Shown here: positions 17,043-24,243 of the stretch, one piece after another
Layout of the letters: the number at the start of each line of letters is the position of its first letter
How positions within the stretch are numbered: position 1 is the first letter of the stretch
Source of the DNA: Synechococcus sp. PCC 7502
Lineage (GTDB): Bacteria; Cyanobacteriota; Cyanobacteriia; Pseudanabaenales; Pseudanabaenaceae
Reading direction: 5' to 3'
Assembly (NCBI RefSeq): GCF_000317085.1
Contig: NC_019702.1
Span: forward strand, 3,316,394-3,380,393
DNA length: 64,000 nt
The notes under the pieces: model-generated
Databases searched by the model: none
Told to the model about the DNA's origin: nothing
The model's input: only the letters and a program-made list of their open reading frames with translations
Made by a program: the position numbers and the translations under genes

Positions 17043-17656
17043 TTATAAATTCTGTTCATCGCTGATTGAATTTTCTGCTTTGACACTCCCAAATACCTTT
17101 GAGTAGTCAAAATACTGGCATGACCGATTAATTGCTGAATGGCATATATATCTAAGGCACCCTCCTCGTAGAGCTTAGTTATAAAACTTCTACGGAAAGT
17201 GTGAGTGCTTATACCTCGATGCTCCAACCCAGCCCGATCAACCGCAGTCCGTAGCCATTTATCCGCAGCAGAAAAAGTAATCGGATCATCTTTCTTGATC
17301 GAACTGGGGAACAAATAAACCTTTCCCAGTTCCCCACGATATGAGCTTAGATATTCCCGTAAGCGATCGCACACATAAGCCTGTCTAGTTTTCCTCTCCC
17401 CATTGGGTGAAGCTTTCCTAGTCATTGCCCGAAATGTAATCTCATTCAGTGGCTCTTTAATCCCTGAGTAGCACACATACACATCGCAGACCTGTAACTG
17501 GCAGATTGCTCCAAATCTCTCACCCGTGTAGCGGGCAATGTTAAAAAATAGCCTATGGCTATCTGATTGAAGCTGTCTATAAATTCTGTCAAGTTCGAGG
17601 TCTTTAAGAATTTCTGCCTGACCATGCCGATTATTTTTAGCCACATAACCTCTCAC
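17039..17656 (-). CDS. tyrosine recombinase/integrase, catalytic domain only
   Basis: A 205-residue site-specific integrase with all catalytic residues visible: R47 (TGERFGA), a candidate lysine at K81 or K89, H152-x2-R155 (HTFRR), H179 (IGHAS) and the nucleophile Y188 (TTQRYLGV). It lacks most of the N-terminal core-binding domain of lambda-type integrases. In the only upstream frame a stop occurs about 24 bp before the GTG start, so this is not a local truncation of a longer intact gene. Start is GTG at 17656; a second GTG lies at 17644. It presumably mobilised the island. Inverted repeats flank its promoter side. Confidence 0.92.
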   Translation of the reverse strand: MRGYVAKNNRHGQAEILKDLELDRIYRQLQSDSHRLFFNIARYTGERFGAICQLQVCDVYVCYSGIKEPLNEITFRAMTRKASPNGERKTRQAYVCDRLREYLSSYRGELGKVYLFPSSIKKDDPITFSAADKWLRTAVDRAGLEHRGISTHTFRRSFITKLYEEGALDIYAIQQLIGHASILTTQRYLGVSKQKIQSAMNRIYN

Positions 17657-17677
17657 TTTTATAGTTCTGGGATACTA

Positions 17678-17705
17678 AAGTAAGAGATCGTTTTTTTTCT
17701 TACTT
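17678..17705. other. perfect 8-bp hairpin upstream of integrase
   Basis: AAGTAAGA (17678-17685) pairs with TCTTACTT (17698-17705) around a 12-nt loop that contains seven Ts. It lies 22 bp upstream of the integrase start and 14 bp before the next hairpin. Confidence 0.6.
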
Positions 17706-17718
17706 CAGAATTTACCGC

Positions 17719-17753
17719 AAAATGCCTTAAGCGTCTATGCTTTGGGCATTTTT
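17719..17753. terminator. bidirectional terminator-like hairpin
   Basis: Stem AAAATGCC (17719-17726) / GGCATTTT (17745-17752), 8 bp, with an 18-nt loop and T-rich flank. It sits in a divergent intergenic region, where a terminator is unexpected, hinting at a deleted gene or a small RNA. Confidence 0.6.
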
Positions 17754-17906
17754 ATTAACTCCATCTTTTATGTAAAAGTGAGAAATTTACTAACAGGAAA
17801 TAGGCGATTAATATCAACTCAACGCAGATAAAACTTGACAACGCAATTATGCTGCAACCTTACAAAGTCAAACGGCAGCGAACAAAACTTAAGGAATTTA
17901 TAAATT

Positions 17907-18324
17907 ATGGCTATTGTTGATATTAATGCTCTTGCCTTGACGGGAGCGATCGACGAAAACGGTTCTAAGAAATGGCAAAAATACACTAGCGACACAGGTG
18001 ACGTTTACGCTGTAAACATTGACAAAAATATCGGTGTAGCTCTCGGCTTTGATGACTATGCAGCTACTGATGGGACTATTGCAGAAAAACCCGCTTCTTT
18101 AACTATGCGATAAGTCCACGCAGTAAGCGCAAACGGCAAGGTTAGAGCATCTTAATTTTGTTGGTAAGCCTACTGAAGATATTTATAAAGAAGGCGGGAC
18201 TATCAAAGTTCCTAGAAAAAGTTATGCAACTGGCTTGGTTTTAAGTGTGACTGGCGTAACTGGCGAGAAAAGACGATTCCCCGGTGCTAATGATACTGGT
18301 GAAAATAGCGGAACTACTACTTAA
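17907..18324 (+). pseudogene. broken small gene of the island (stop plus frameshift)
   Basis: The first frame (17907-18113, MAIVDINALALTGAIDENGS...) stops at TAA 18111-18113. In-frame reading beyond that stop continues sensibly as VHAVSANG, and after a +1 shift near 18150 it continues as ARLEHLNFVGKPTEDIY... to TAA at 18322-18324. The restored product would be about 138 residues, glycine/threonine-rich and beta-like. Function unknown; possibly a structural or accessory protein of the element. AAGGA precedes the ATG by 12 bp and TTGACA lies at 17835-17840. Two independent lesions make a pseudogene more likely than a sequencing error. Confidence 0.7.
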
Positions 18325-18338
18325 TCCAAATCGCAATC

Positions 18339-18509
18339 ATGGCACTCTCAGAACTTATTTTGATTGGCTCATCCTGTCTAGTTCTGTTTTCAGAGTTCAA
18401 GAAACTTAAACAGGATGAGATTCTAAGCAAATTTGTTTCTGAGTCTCATGTGATCCTTGACCGACTAGACATAATCGAAGAAACTCTAATTAAACTTTTA
18501 CGAAAATGA
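18339..18509 (+). CDS. 56-aa membrane-anchored coiled-coil-like protein
   Basis: A short gene read directly: MALSELILIGSSCLVLFSEF then KKLKQDEILSKFV... ending IIEETLIKLLRK. An N-terminal hydrophobic helix (about 4-18) is followed by an amphipathic, probably coiled-coil helix. No homologue is recognised; the layout recalls small phage lysis or membrane-anchor proteins. Its stop overlaps the next gene's start (ATGA), which supports translation. It follows the broken gene by 14 bp. Confidence 0.6.
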   Translation: MALSELILIGSSCLVLFSEFKKLKQDEILSKFVSESHVILDRLDIIEETLIKLLRK

Positions 18510-18835
18510 CTGTACCTAGAATTATTGATTTATTCGGACCAAACGTTGTCCTAAATCTAACTGATAACCGCTTGGAGATTTCACTGGCTGATTTACAGAC
18601 CTATGCCGAACTTACTACTTTAGATGACGAAAAAGGTCTGAATATCTTTGCAGCTATTATTCGCCAATCTCAGGACTATCTGGGAACTAGACCAGATGAA
18701 GCAATAAATGCAAAATCCGAGGTATCTGTGATCAGTCCAACTATTCGTAATAGTCTACAGAAAACAGAATATACCTTTGCTATCAGTTTCTACAACCCAT
18801 ACGCCAATCTAGTCTTTGATCCTGATAATGTCTAA
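18506..18835 (+). CDS. hypothetical protein of the island cassette
   Basis: A 109-residue protein, MTVPRIIDLFGPNVVLNLTD..., probably an alpha/beta fold, ending FAISFYNPYANLVFDPDNV. No domain is recognised. It overlaps the 56-residue gene upstream and the broken gene downstream, so the four small genes formed one tight operon. It appears intact. The operon style fits a small integrative element. Confidence 0.65.
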   Translation: MTVPRIIDLFGPNVVLNLTDNRLEISLADLQTYAELTTLDDEKGLNIFAAIIRQSQDYLGTRPDEAINAKSEVSVISPTIRNSLQKTEYTFAISFYNPYANLVFDPDNV

Positions 18836-19230
18836 TTCCCAAGGAATGCAAGCTAAATACTGGGGATTGTAATAATAGTGGGTTATTTCAACCATCCAAT
18901 TTGGATTCTAGATTTAGCTTTTCTTTAAAAGCAACTAGATTAAATACTCCATTTGCTGGACAAGTAGATAGACAGTATTTCTTTGGTAGAAGTGGCGACT
19001 ACATATATGGGACTTTAATATGCGTATCTAATTCTTATATATACCAAGCTATACCTGATATTGATGGCAACGATTCTTTAGATTGGCGTTTTGACTACGC
19101 AATTTTATACCAAGGGTTTATCTATAGCTACAAAAAGGTTAGAACTGGATTTTTACCGATAGGTAATGGGAATGAACTTTTTCATACGGTTTACTACCAA
19201 ATCGAAGAGTATAGGCTACAGATGGTATAA
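18828..19230 (+). pseudogene. frameshifted small gene of the island cassette
   Basis: Starting at ATG 18828, which overlaps the previous stop, the frame reads MSNSQGMQAKYWGL and stops. Removing one G from the GGGG run at 18862-18865 joins it to W-D-C-N-N-S-G-L-F-Q-P-S-N, which runs open to 19230 and gives about 134 residues. The long downstream frame (from TTG 18901) is therefore the 3' part of this gene, not a separate one. The protein has aromatic-rich beta-like sequence with repeated tyrosines. A homopolymer lesion could be a real mutation, a phase-variation tract or a sequencing error. Confidence 0.65.
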
Positions 19231-19257
19231 ATATATAAACCGAGTTCAAAGAAAAAA

Positions 19258-20317
19258 ATGGCAGGAGTATACAAATTAGAGATCAAAGAAAGTGAAGAAG
19301 AGCTAAAACATATGCTGAGAGTGCAAAAGACCGCATCAGATAAAGAAAGAATTCAGATGCTGTATCTGTTAAAAACAAAACAAGCAAGCACAATCCAGAC
19401 AGCATCGACAATACTGGGACGGCATCGAGTTACATTGCAAGATTGGTTAGGGAATTATCGCAAAGGGGGAATAGTAGGACTAAACCTAGAACAGGGCGAA
19501 AACAGAGTATTCCACAATGGGCGCAGAAAGCATTGATAAAAAAGCTGGAAGAAGCAGAAGGCTTTGAAAGTTATGGGCAGATCTGCCAATGGTTAGAGAA
19601 CCAATTAGGAATCAAATCAAACTATAAAACTGTGCATCATCTAGTCCGATATCGGCTGAAAGCCAGACCGAAAGTGACACGTCCAGTCAGCGCAGGAAAG
19701 TCAGAAGAGCAAGTAGAAGCATATAAAAAAACCTTGCCAGTATTATAAGCATGATTGCTTGGTTTGGCATTAATATAATCGGACTAAATGGCAAAGTGAG
19801 ATTCTTTTGTCAAGATGAAACACGAATTGGGTTAAAGACAATTAGTGGAAGGAAGATCACAGCAAGAGGAGTCAAACCCAAAGGTAAAGTTCAGTGGCAG
19901 TTTAAGGCAACTTACCTCTATCGAATTGTAGAACCATCAACAGGGGAAAGCTTTTTCTATGAATTTACTCACCTTAATAGTGAATGCTTCCAAGTATTTC
20001 TGAACTTAGTAAGCGCATATTTTCAAGGTGACATCATCGTTATGCAAGTGGATCAAGCAGGAGCACACAGAGCAAAACGGTTAAAGATTCCTAAAAATAT
20101 TATTTTGCTATTTCAGCCTGCCCATGCACCTGAGACTAATCCCATTGAAAGAGTGTGGCAGCATTTCAAATTAGGGTTGAGGTGGAAACTGCCAAAAGAT
20201 CTTGACCAGTTGCGTGCATTAATGCGGGAAAGGTTAGAAGTTATGACTCAGGAGGTAATTGCTTCGATTGTTGGGTGGGATTATATTTTAGAGGCTTTAT
20301 CTGTAGCTCGTATTTAA
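19258..20317 (+). pseudogene. IS630-family transposase, broken by two frame changes
   Basis: Three overlapping frames together equal one IS630 transposase of about 353 codons. 19258-about 19500 gives the N-terminal HTH (ASTILGRHRVTLQDWLGNYRKGG). About 19480-19748 gives the linker/second HTH (GRKQSIPQWAQKALIKKL). 19751-20317 gives the DDE domain: FCQDETRIGL, VMQVDQAGAH, NPIERVWQHFK. The first change is a -1 shift near 19490-19505. Some IS630 elements use programmed -1 shifting, but no A-rich heptamer is present. The second includes in-frame stops at 19746, so the copy is inactive in any case. Terminal inverted repeats were not identified. Confidence 0.88.
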
Positions 20318-20360
20318 CGATTTGGTATTAGCTCACAAAAAAGCCCATAGAAAAGCGCAC

Positions 20361-20393
20361 AAAAAATAGATACAGAAAATCGACCTCTGTATC
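20361..20393 (-). terminator. rho-independent terminator of psaM
   Basis: On the minus strand GATACAGA / TCTGTATC forms an 8-bp perfect stem (20386-20393 with 20369-20376) with a 9-nt loop, then TATTTTTT. It lies 44 bp after the psaM stop and marks the native side of the island border. Confidence 0.85.
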
Positions 20394-20436
20394 CACAAAT
20401 TAATATTATGCTATGGGATCAAAATGGAGTAAAAGC

Positions 20437-20532
20437 CTATTCCGCAAGGGCTGTGCCAAGCATCAAAGCTAAAACGGCAGGCAACAGAGCGACGACTAAA
20501 GCGGTCAACACTTGAGCATCTGATAAACTCAT
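20437..20532 (-). CDS. psaM: photosystem I reaction centre subunit XII (PsaM)
   Basis: A 31-residue single-helix subunit of photosystem I, involved in trimer formation and stabilisation of peripheral chlorophyll in cyanobacteria. The sequence MSLSDAQVLTALVVALLPAV matches PsaM in order and length (typical proteins start MALTDTQV..ALVIALLPAVLAF and have 31 residues). The last nine residues differ: LMLGTALAE replaces the usual FRLSTELYK, so the basic C-terminal residues are missing. Ribosome site AGAGGA lies 6 bp before the ATG. It is monocistronic with its own terminator. The IS630 remnant lies just beyond. Confidence 0.88.
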   Translation of the reverse strand: MSLSDAQVLTALVVALLPAVLALMLGTALAE

Positions 20533-20598
20533 AAAATTCCTCTATTAAAAAAAGATAGATTTAGTTTAACAATATATCAGCAATATGCCAGAGAAAGT

Positions 20599-21099
20599 TT
20601 ACTCAAACCCAATTACCCAAGAGCCGACATAACGCAAAAGTGGTAACTCGGCTGGTCCCATCACCCTGGCATCAAACTGATATAAGCCAGCATAAAATGG
20701 ATTACGGACATTGGACAGTACGAGTTTCAACGCTCGCCCTGCGGGAATTGGTTCCTTGGTGACAACTTCTATACGGCGGTTCTCTTTATCCCAAGAAGCC
20801 TTCTCTAGATCTAAGTTGCGATCGTTGTAACGGAGATCAATTGACTGCGGATCAATCTCGCCATCATAGTTATCACGGTAGGTAACTATAACCTGAGAAA
20901 TTTGAGTTTTTTGGGCAGGTATATCCAGATAATAGCGATCTATTTGTCTGGCTCTACCCCCATCAAGCCGATAGGACAAAGCGCTATCTCTCACATTTCC
21001 GAATAAAACTATCCCTGAACCAGTTTGGGCAAGACTAGCAGCAGCCGATGTAATTCCGAGAGCAAGGCAGCAAGAATATAGGATAAATCTTTTAGACAT
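20599..21099 (-). CDS. DUF2808 domain secreted protein
   Basis: A 166-residue protein of the cyanobacterial DUF2808 family, function unknown. The N-terminal signal peptide (MSKRFILYSCCLALGITSAA ... SLAQ) is followed by the conserved beta-rich domain with the typical DRYYLDIPA segment, VTYRDNYDGEIDP, and the C-terminal NPFYAGLYQFDARVMGP...YVGSWVIGFE. It is probably periplasmic or outer-membrane associated. It is on the same strand as psaM, which begins 66 bp downstream; that gap makes co-transcription possible but not certain. Upstream 253 bp hold nothing recognised. Confidence 0.92.
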   Translation of the reverse strand: MSKRFILYSCCLALGITSAAASLAQTGSGIVLFGNVRDSALSYRLDGGRARQIDRYYLDIPAQKTQISQVIVTYRDNYDGEIDPQSIDLRYNDRNLDLEKASWDKENRRIEVVTKEPIPAGRALKLVLSNVRNPFYAGLYQFDARVMGPAELPLLRYVGSWVIGFE

Positions 21100-21352
21100 A
21101 GGTTCTTTAATGATGATCGGTTGTGATGGTCGATTAAGGAGGCAATTAATTGTATTGACGAAAAAGTTGAATATTTTGATTCAGGCTGACTGGATAAACT
21201 AGTGGGTAAACTAATTCTAAATCACGACTAGAAATTTCAGCCGATATTTTATCCTGTCCTCATTTTTGATCCGATGATTATAACTAAAGTAATTACAGGA
21301 ATTACAAGTGCTGCATACAAAAACTTAATCAGACTATGGAGTTTAACCATAC

Positions 21353-21724
21353 ATGACCTCAAGAGTATTTGCCAGTTCCAACTTTTTGGAGCCTAGTGAT
21401 GCTGAACCAATTCGCACAGTTGTCACTGAATCAGAACATGCGGCGGTGATCGCTTGGCATCTTAACCCTCACCAAATCATCTCGGCTCATATTCATCCTT
21501 ACGGACAGGATACATGGACGATCCTAGCTGGGGAGGGGCAGTACTTCCTTGATGAAACGGGAAATACGCAAATAATTAGGGCGGGAGATGTCGTGGTTGC
21601 CCCGATTGGGAATGTGCATGGGGTAATTAATACTGGCACGGAGCCATTGATCTTTATTTCTGTGGTTACACCCTCTAGTGCAGGTTATGAGATAGTTTTT
21701 ATAGAAAATGCTAGAGCTAATTAA
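21353..21724 (+). CDS. cupin-domain protein
   Basis: A 123-residue single small-barrel cupin. Motif 1 is HIHPYGQDTWTILAGEG with histidine metal ligands, and motif 2 is APIGNVHGVINTG with the final histidine ligand. Such proteins bind one divalent metal and can be isomerases, dioxygenases or sensors; the substrate is not predictable. It converges with the DUF1537 kinase gene, 1 bp apart. No signal peptide is seen. Confidence 0.9.
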   Translation: MTSRVFASSNFLEPSDAEPIRTVVTESEHAAVIAWHLNPHQIISAHIHPYGQDTWTILAGEGQYFLDETGNTQIIRAGDVVVAPIGNVHGVINTGTEPLIFISVVTPSSAGYEIVFIENARAN

Positions 21725-21725
21725 T

Positions 21726-23039
21726 CTAGCTCGCTAAGCGGAGATAAACCGTGGCTAAGGCTTCAGCGTTACCGACATTACCGGGAAACAATACGACTGG
21801 TAATTTAGGAAATGGGAAATGAGCATCAGGGGTAATGACCACGGAGCAACCCGCTAGAACCTGTCCTAAAAGTCTGGCTGTTGGTAGTTTTAGTCCCGTA
21901 CTTAGCACATCGTTAGAGGTAATACCGCCCTTACTAATCAAAAAGCCAATATCCTTAGGTAAGCCTTGAACTATATCCATTAGTAACTGTGATACTTTTT
22001 TGCCAAAATCTAACCTAGTCTCAATATCAGCAAATTCCAGTTCCCTACGGCTAGTAAAGATAACAGGGGTTTTACCTATGTCATAGATTTGCTTGATTTT
22101 AGCTAATATTTCCCCTAGCAACTCCTGTGAATCCCGACTTGAAAGCAGTAGGCTGACATCTATTTCTACAGGTGCGGTAGTAGGAATTTCTAGGAGTTTT
22201 TGCAATTGTTCTGTGGTTTTCTGAACGTGGGAACCAACTATTACGACTCCTGCTCTGCCATTACGGACATACTTTGACATCTCCTCGGCGGGAATAGGCT
22301 GGGGTGGCAACTGTGCCAAGGCAGTTAATAAACTAGCAGCGCTGCGAAATAAAAACTTTTTACCCTGATCAGCCGCAGTTAGTATGTCTTCGGCAAAATG
22401 GCTCATATCTGCTTGGGTTTCGGCATCAACAACCCCGCACTGGTTATCTTTTAACTGAATTAATCTATCTAGGCAGCCCGATCGCACATCTGCTAATAAA
22501 AATCTTTCAACCGCACCACTTTTAATTTTGCCTTGGGTTTTTTCCTCTACATAATCGGGCAAATAGCTATGGGTATAGCCAAATACGGAATCTTGGGCAA
22601 ATTCAGTTAAGTGGGTAGGAGTAGGTACGCCATTAACTACTAAGTAATGAATGCTATCACGGGTAAATCTGCCTCCTTCAAAAAATGCTGGCACCAAAAA
22701 ATGAGCATCAAATCCACCTAATTCCTCGGCGATCGCATCGGTTTCAATTGGATAATGCCCCCGCAAAGTAGAATCAGACCGACTAACTATTAAAAAGTCT
22801 GTAATTTCTTCTAGTTGTAGAGCAATTTTTAGATTACGGCATACCTCACGGGTAATTTTATCGGCATCATTTGGGGCGATCGCTCTGGTGTTGGTTAGCA
22901 CAAAAAATATGGGTGAAGTATCCCTTAAGCCAGTTTGTAAAGTCTCTACATCCCATTGGGTTAAAAGTAGGCAACCATGAACAGTCTGGGAACCAGTGGG
23001 ATCATCATCTAGGACTATAATCTTGGATTTGGATGTCAT
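21726..23039 (-). CDS. four-carbon acid sugar kinase family protein (DUF1537)
   Basis: A 437-residue kinase of the OtnK/DtnK type, which phosphorylates four-carbon acid sugars such as threonate or erythronate. The N-terminal DUF1537 domain starts VLDDDPTGSQTVHGC, a signature of the family. The C-terminal nucleotide-binding domain has FLISKGGITSNDVL and GCSVVITPDAHFPFPKLPVVLFPGNVG. The usual catabolic partners (aldolase, isomerase, NAD-dependent dehydrogenase) are not adjacent, so the physiological substrate in this organism is open. The next gene on the same strand, GNAT, starts upstream with a 27-bp gap, so the two are probably co-transcribed. Confidence 0.93.
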   Translation of the reverse strand: MTSKSKIIVLDDDPTGSQTVHGCLLLTQWDVETLQTGLRDTSPIFFVLTNTRAIAPNDADKITREVCRNLKIALQLEEITDFLIVSRSDSTLRGHYPIETDAIAEELGGFDAHFLVPAFFEGGRFTRDSIHYLVVNGVPTPTHLTEFAQDSVFGYTHSYLPDYVEEKTQGKIKSGAVERFLLADVRSGCLDRLIQLKDNQCGVVDAETQADMSHFAEDILTAADQGKKFLFRSAASLLTALAQLPPQPIPAEEMSKYVRNGRAGVVIVGSHVQKTTEQLQKLLEIPTTAPVEIDVSLLLSSRDSQELLGEILAKIKQIYDIGKTPVIFTSRRELEFADIETRLDFGKKVSQLLMDIVQGLPKDIGFLISKGGITSNDVLSTGLKLPTARLLGQVLAGCSVVITPDAHFPFPKLPVVLFPGNVGNAEALATVYLRLAS

Positions 23040-23066
23040 ATAGGATTAGCCATGGGAAGTCCAGAG

Positions 23067-23567
23067 TTATTCGCAGGTTAGGAGCATTTCAAAGGTGCTA
23101 GTGCGGAAGCCGCAAGCAGAATATAACTTAAAGGCGGCATCGTTGGCAACCAAAGTATTTAACCGTAGTTGCTTAACTCCCAACTGGCGAAAGTGGTCTA
23201 TGGTCTGCTTTACCATCTGTCGGGCAATTCCTTGGTGGCGATATGGTTCTTCGACCCAAAGGTCTTGGATATAGCCATATTCTTTTAGATGATAGATCGG
23301 TATTTCTGTTTCTAAGGTAGATACCATATACCCAACCAATAAAACGTTCGAGTCAGATTTAGTCTCAGCAACCAAACACAGATGGCGAGAATCTTTTATT
23401 AGTCTTCTCAGCCAGTTTTCGTAAAGCTGTCCTTGATTCGGCAAGAAATTATATCGTTCCGTATCTAGGGATTTATGGAAATCGGTAACTTGTTCGATAA
23501 GATGGAACATCAAAGGAATGTCGTTGGGCTGGGCGGCTCGAATTTGGGGTGGGTCTATAAAAATCAT
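23067..23567 (-). CDS. GNAT-family N-acetyltransferase
   Basis: A protein of about 166 residues with the GNAT fold. The acetyl-CoA-binding motif A is clear: YIQDLWVEEPYRHQGIARQM (V-x5-R-x-x-G-I-A), followed by LRLNTLVANDAAFKLYSACGF, the C-terminal motif B. Substrate unknown. ATG at 23567 (MIFIDPPQIRAA) is preferred because the domain begins right after; an in-frame GTG at 23615 would add 16 residues. It lies 27 bp upstream of the DUF1537 kinase and may act on a related metabolite or be unrelated. Confidence 0.9.
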   Translation of the reverse strand: MIFIDPPQIRAAQPNDIPLMFHLIEQVTDFHKSLDTERYNFLPNQGQLYENWLRRLIKDSRHLCLVAETKSDSNVLLVGYMVSTLETEIPIYHLKEYGYIQDLWVEEPYRHQGIARQMVKQTIDHFRQLGVKQLRLNTLVANDAAFKLYSACGFRTSTFEMLLTCE

Positions 23568-23709
23568 CGCTTTAATTGTCTTGGTTGTTAAGTTTTCTCT
23601 TTTATACTGTGGCACTTATACTTGGTCACTATCCTGTAAGTCCCGATCTTTTACCGATTTTTTTAAAGAGCGGCAAGATAGAATGGGGAAAACAAAAAAG
23701 TTATAAATC

Positions 23710-24156
23710 ATGGCTGAGTGGCTAGAGCATACTGTCCAAGTTGAGGTTAATCATTCTATCGATCAAGTCTGGAGTCTATGGTCAAGTTTAGAATTAATGC
23801 CCCATTGGATGAAGTGGATTGAGTCGGTAAAAATTCCACCCGATCAACCAGGCATTTCTAATTGGGAACTCGGTACCAGTGGCTTAACTTTTACTTGGCG
23901 ATCGCGCATTTTAAAGCAAATTACCAATCAAATTATTCAATGGGAATCAATTGACGGCTTACCCAATCGGGGCGCAATTAGGTTCTATCGCCGTCCTACT
24001 GGCACAATTGTTAAGCTTACGGTTGCCTATGCTTTACCTAGTATTGTTAAACAGGTTTTAGATGGTTTATCGATCCCCAAAGTCGTGGAATCTACACTCC
24101 AAGCTGACCTAGAAAGATTTCGTACCTACATGGACAACCATGCTAAGGTTAGCTAG
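23710..24156 (+). CDS. SRPBCC/START-like cyclase-dehydrase family protein
   Basis: A 148-residue lipid-binding-like fold protein. It has the polyketide-cyclase/coenzyme Q-binding pattern: VEVNHSIDQVWSLWSSLELMPHWMKWIESV at the start, then WRSRILKQITNQIIQWESIDG and a C-terminal amphipathic helix (ESTLQADLERFRTYM). Cyanobacterial members are widespread and mostly uncharacterised; binding of a hydrophobic ligand is likely. It lies 87 bp upstream of mreB on the same strand. Confidence 0.88.
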   Translation: MAEWLEHTVQVEVNHSIDQVWSLWSSLELMPHWMKWIESVKIPPDQPGISNWELGTSGLTFTWRSRILKQITNQIIQWESIDGLPNRGAIRFYRRPTGTIVKLTVAYALPSIVKQVLDGLSIPKVVESTLQADLERFRTYMDNHAKVS

Positions 24157-24243
24157 ACTAAACGTCACCATTAGTAATAGAATTTTCAGGCATCTTTGAT
24201 TAATAAATTAAAGATTAATAATTTGAAAGGTTAAAAGACTTTT

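Larger units (their letters stand above)
17651..17783. repeat. 11-bp inverted repeat pair beside the integrase
   Basis: TCTCACTTTTA (17651-17661) and its exact complement TAAAAGTGAGA (17773-17783) face each other 111 bp apart. The first copy covers the integrase start codon. Between them lie two stable hairpins. Candidate integrase arm-binding sites or recombination site; this is an inference. Confidence 0.5.
13966..20317. mobile_element. genomic island: IS110-like element, integrase module and IS630 remnant
   Basis: A block of mobile-type genes lies between the TPR gene and psaM. In order: IS110-like recombinase, four-gene small-protein operon, XRE regulator with operators, a basic small protein, tyrosine integrase, decaying small genes, broken IS630 transposase. 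Boundaries are approximate and no flanking direct repeats were identified. It looks like an integrative element or prophage-derived remnant later hit by insertion sequences: no portal, terminase, capsid or replication gene is recognisable. HIP1 sites are fewer here than in flanking DNA, consistent with foreign origin, though I did not count them formally. Confidence 0.7.

Noticed and set aside
18901-19230. separate gene starting at TTG 18901
   Set aside because: Open reading extends upstream to a GGGG run that joins it to the ATG at 18828; it is the 3' part of that broken gene.
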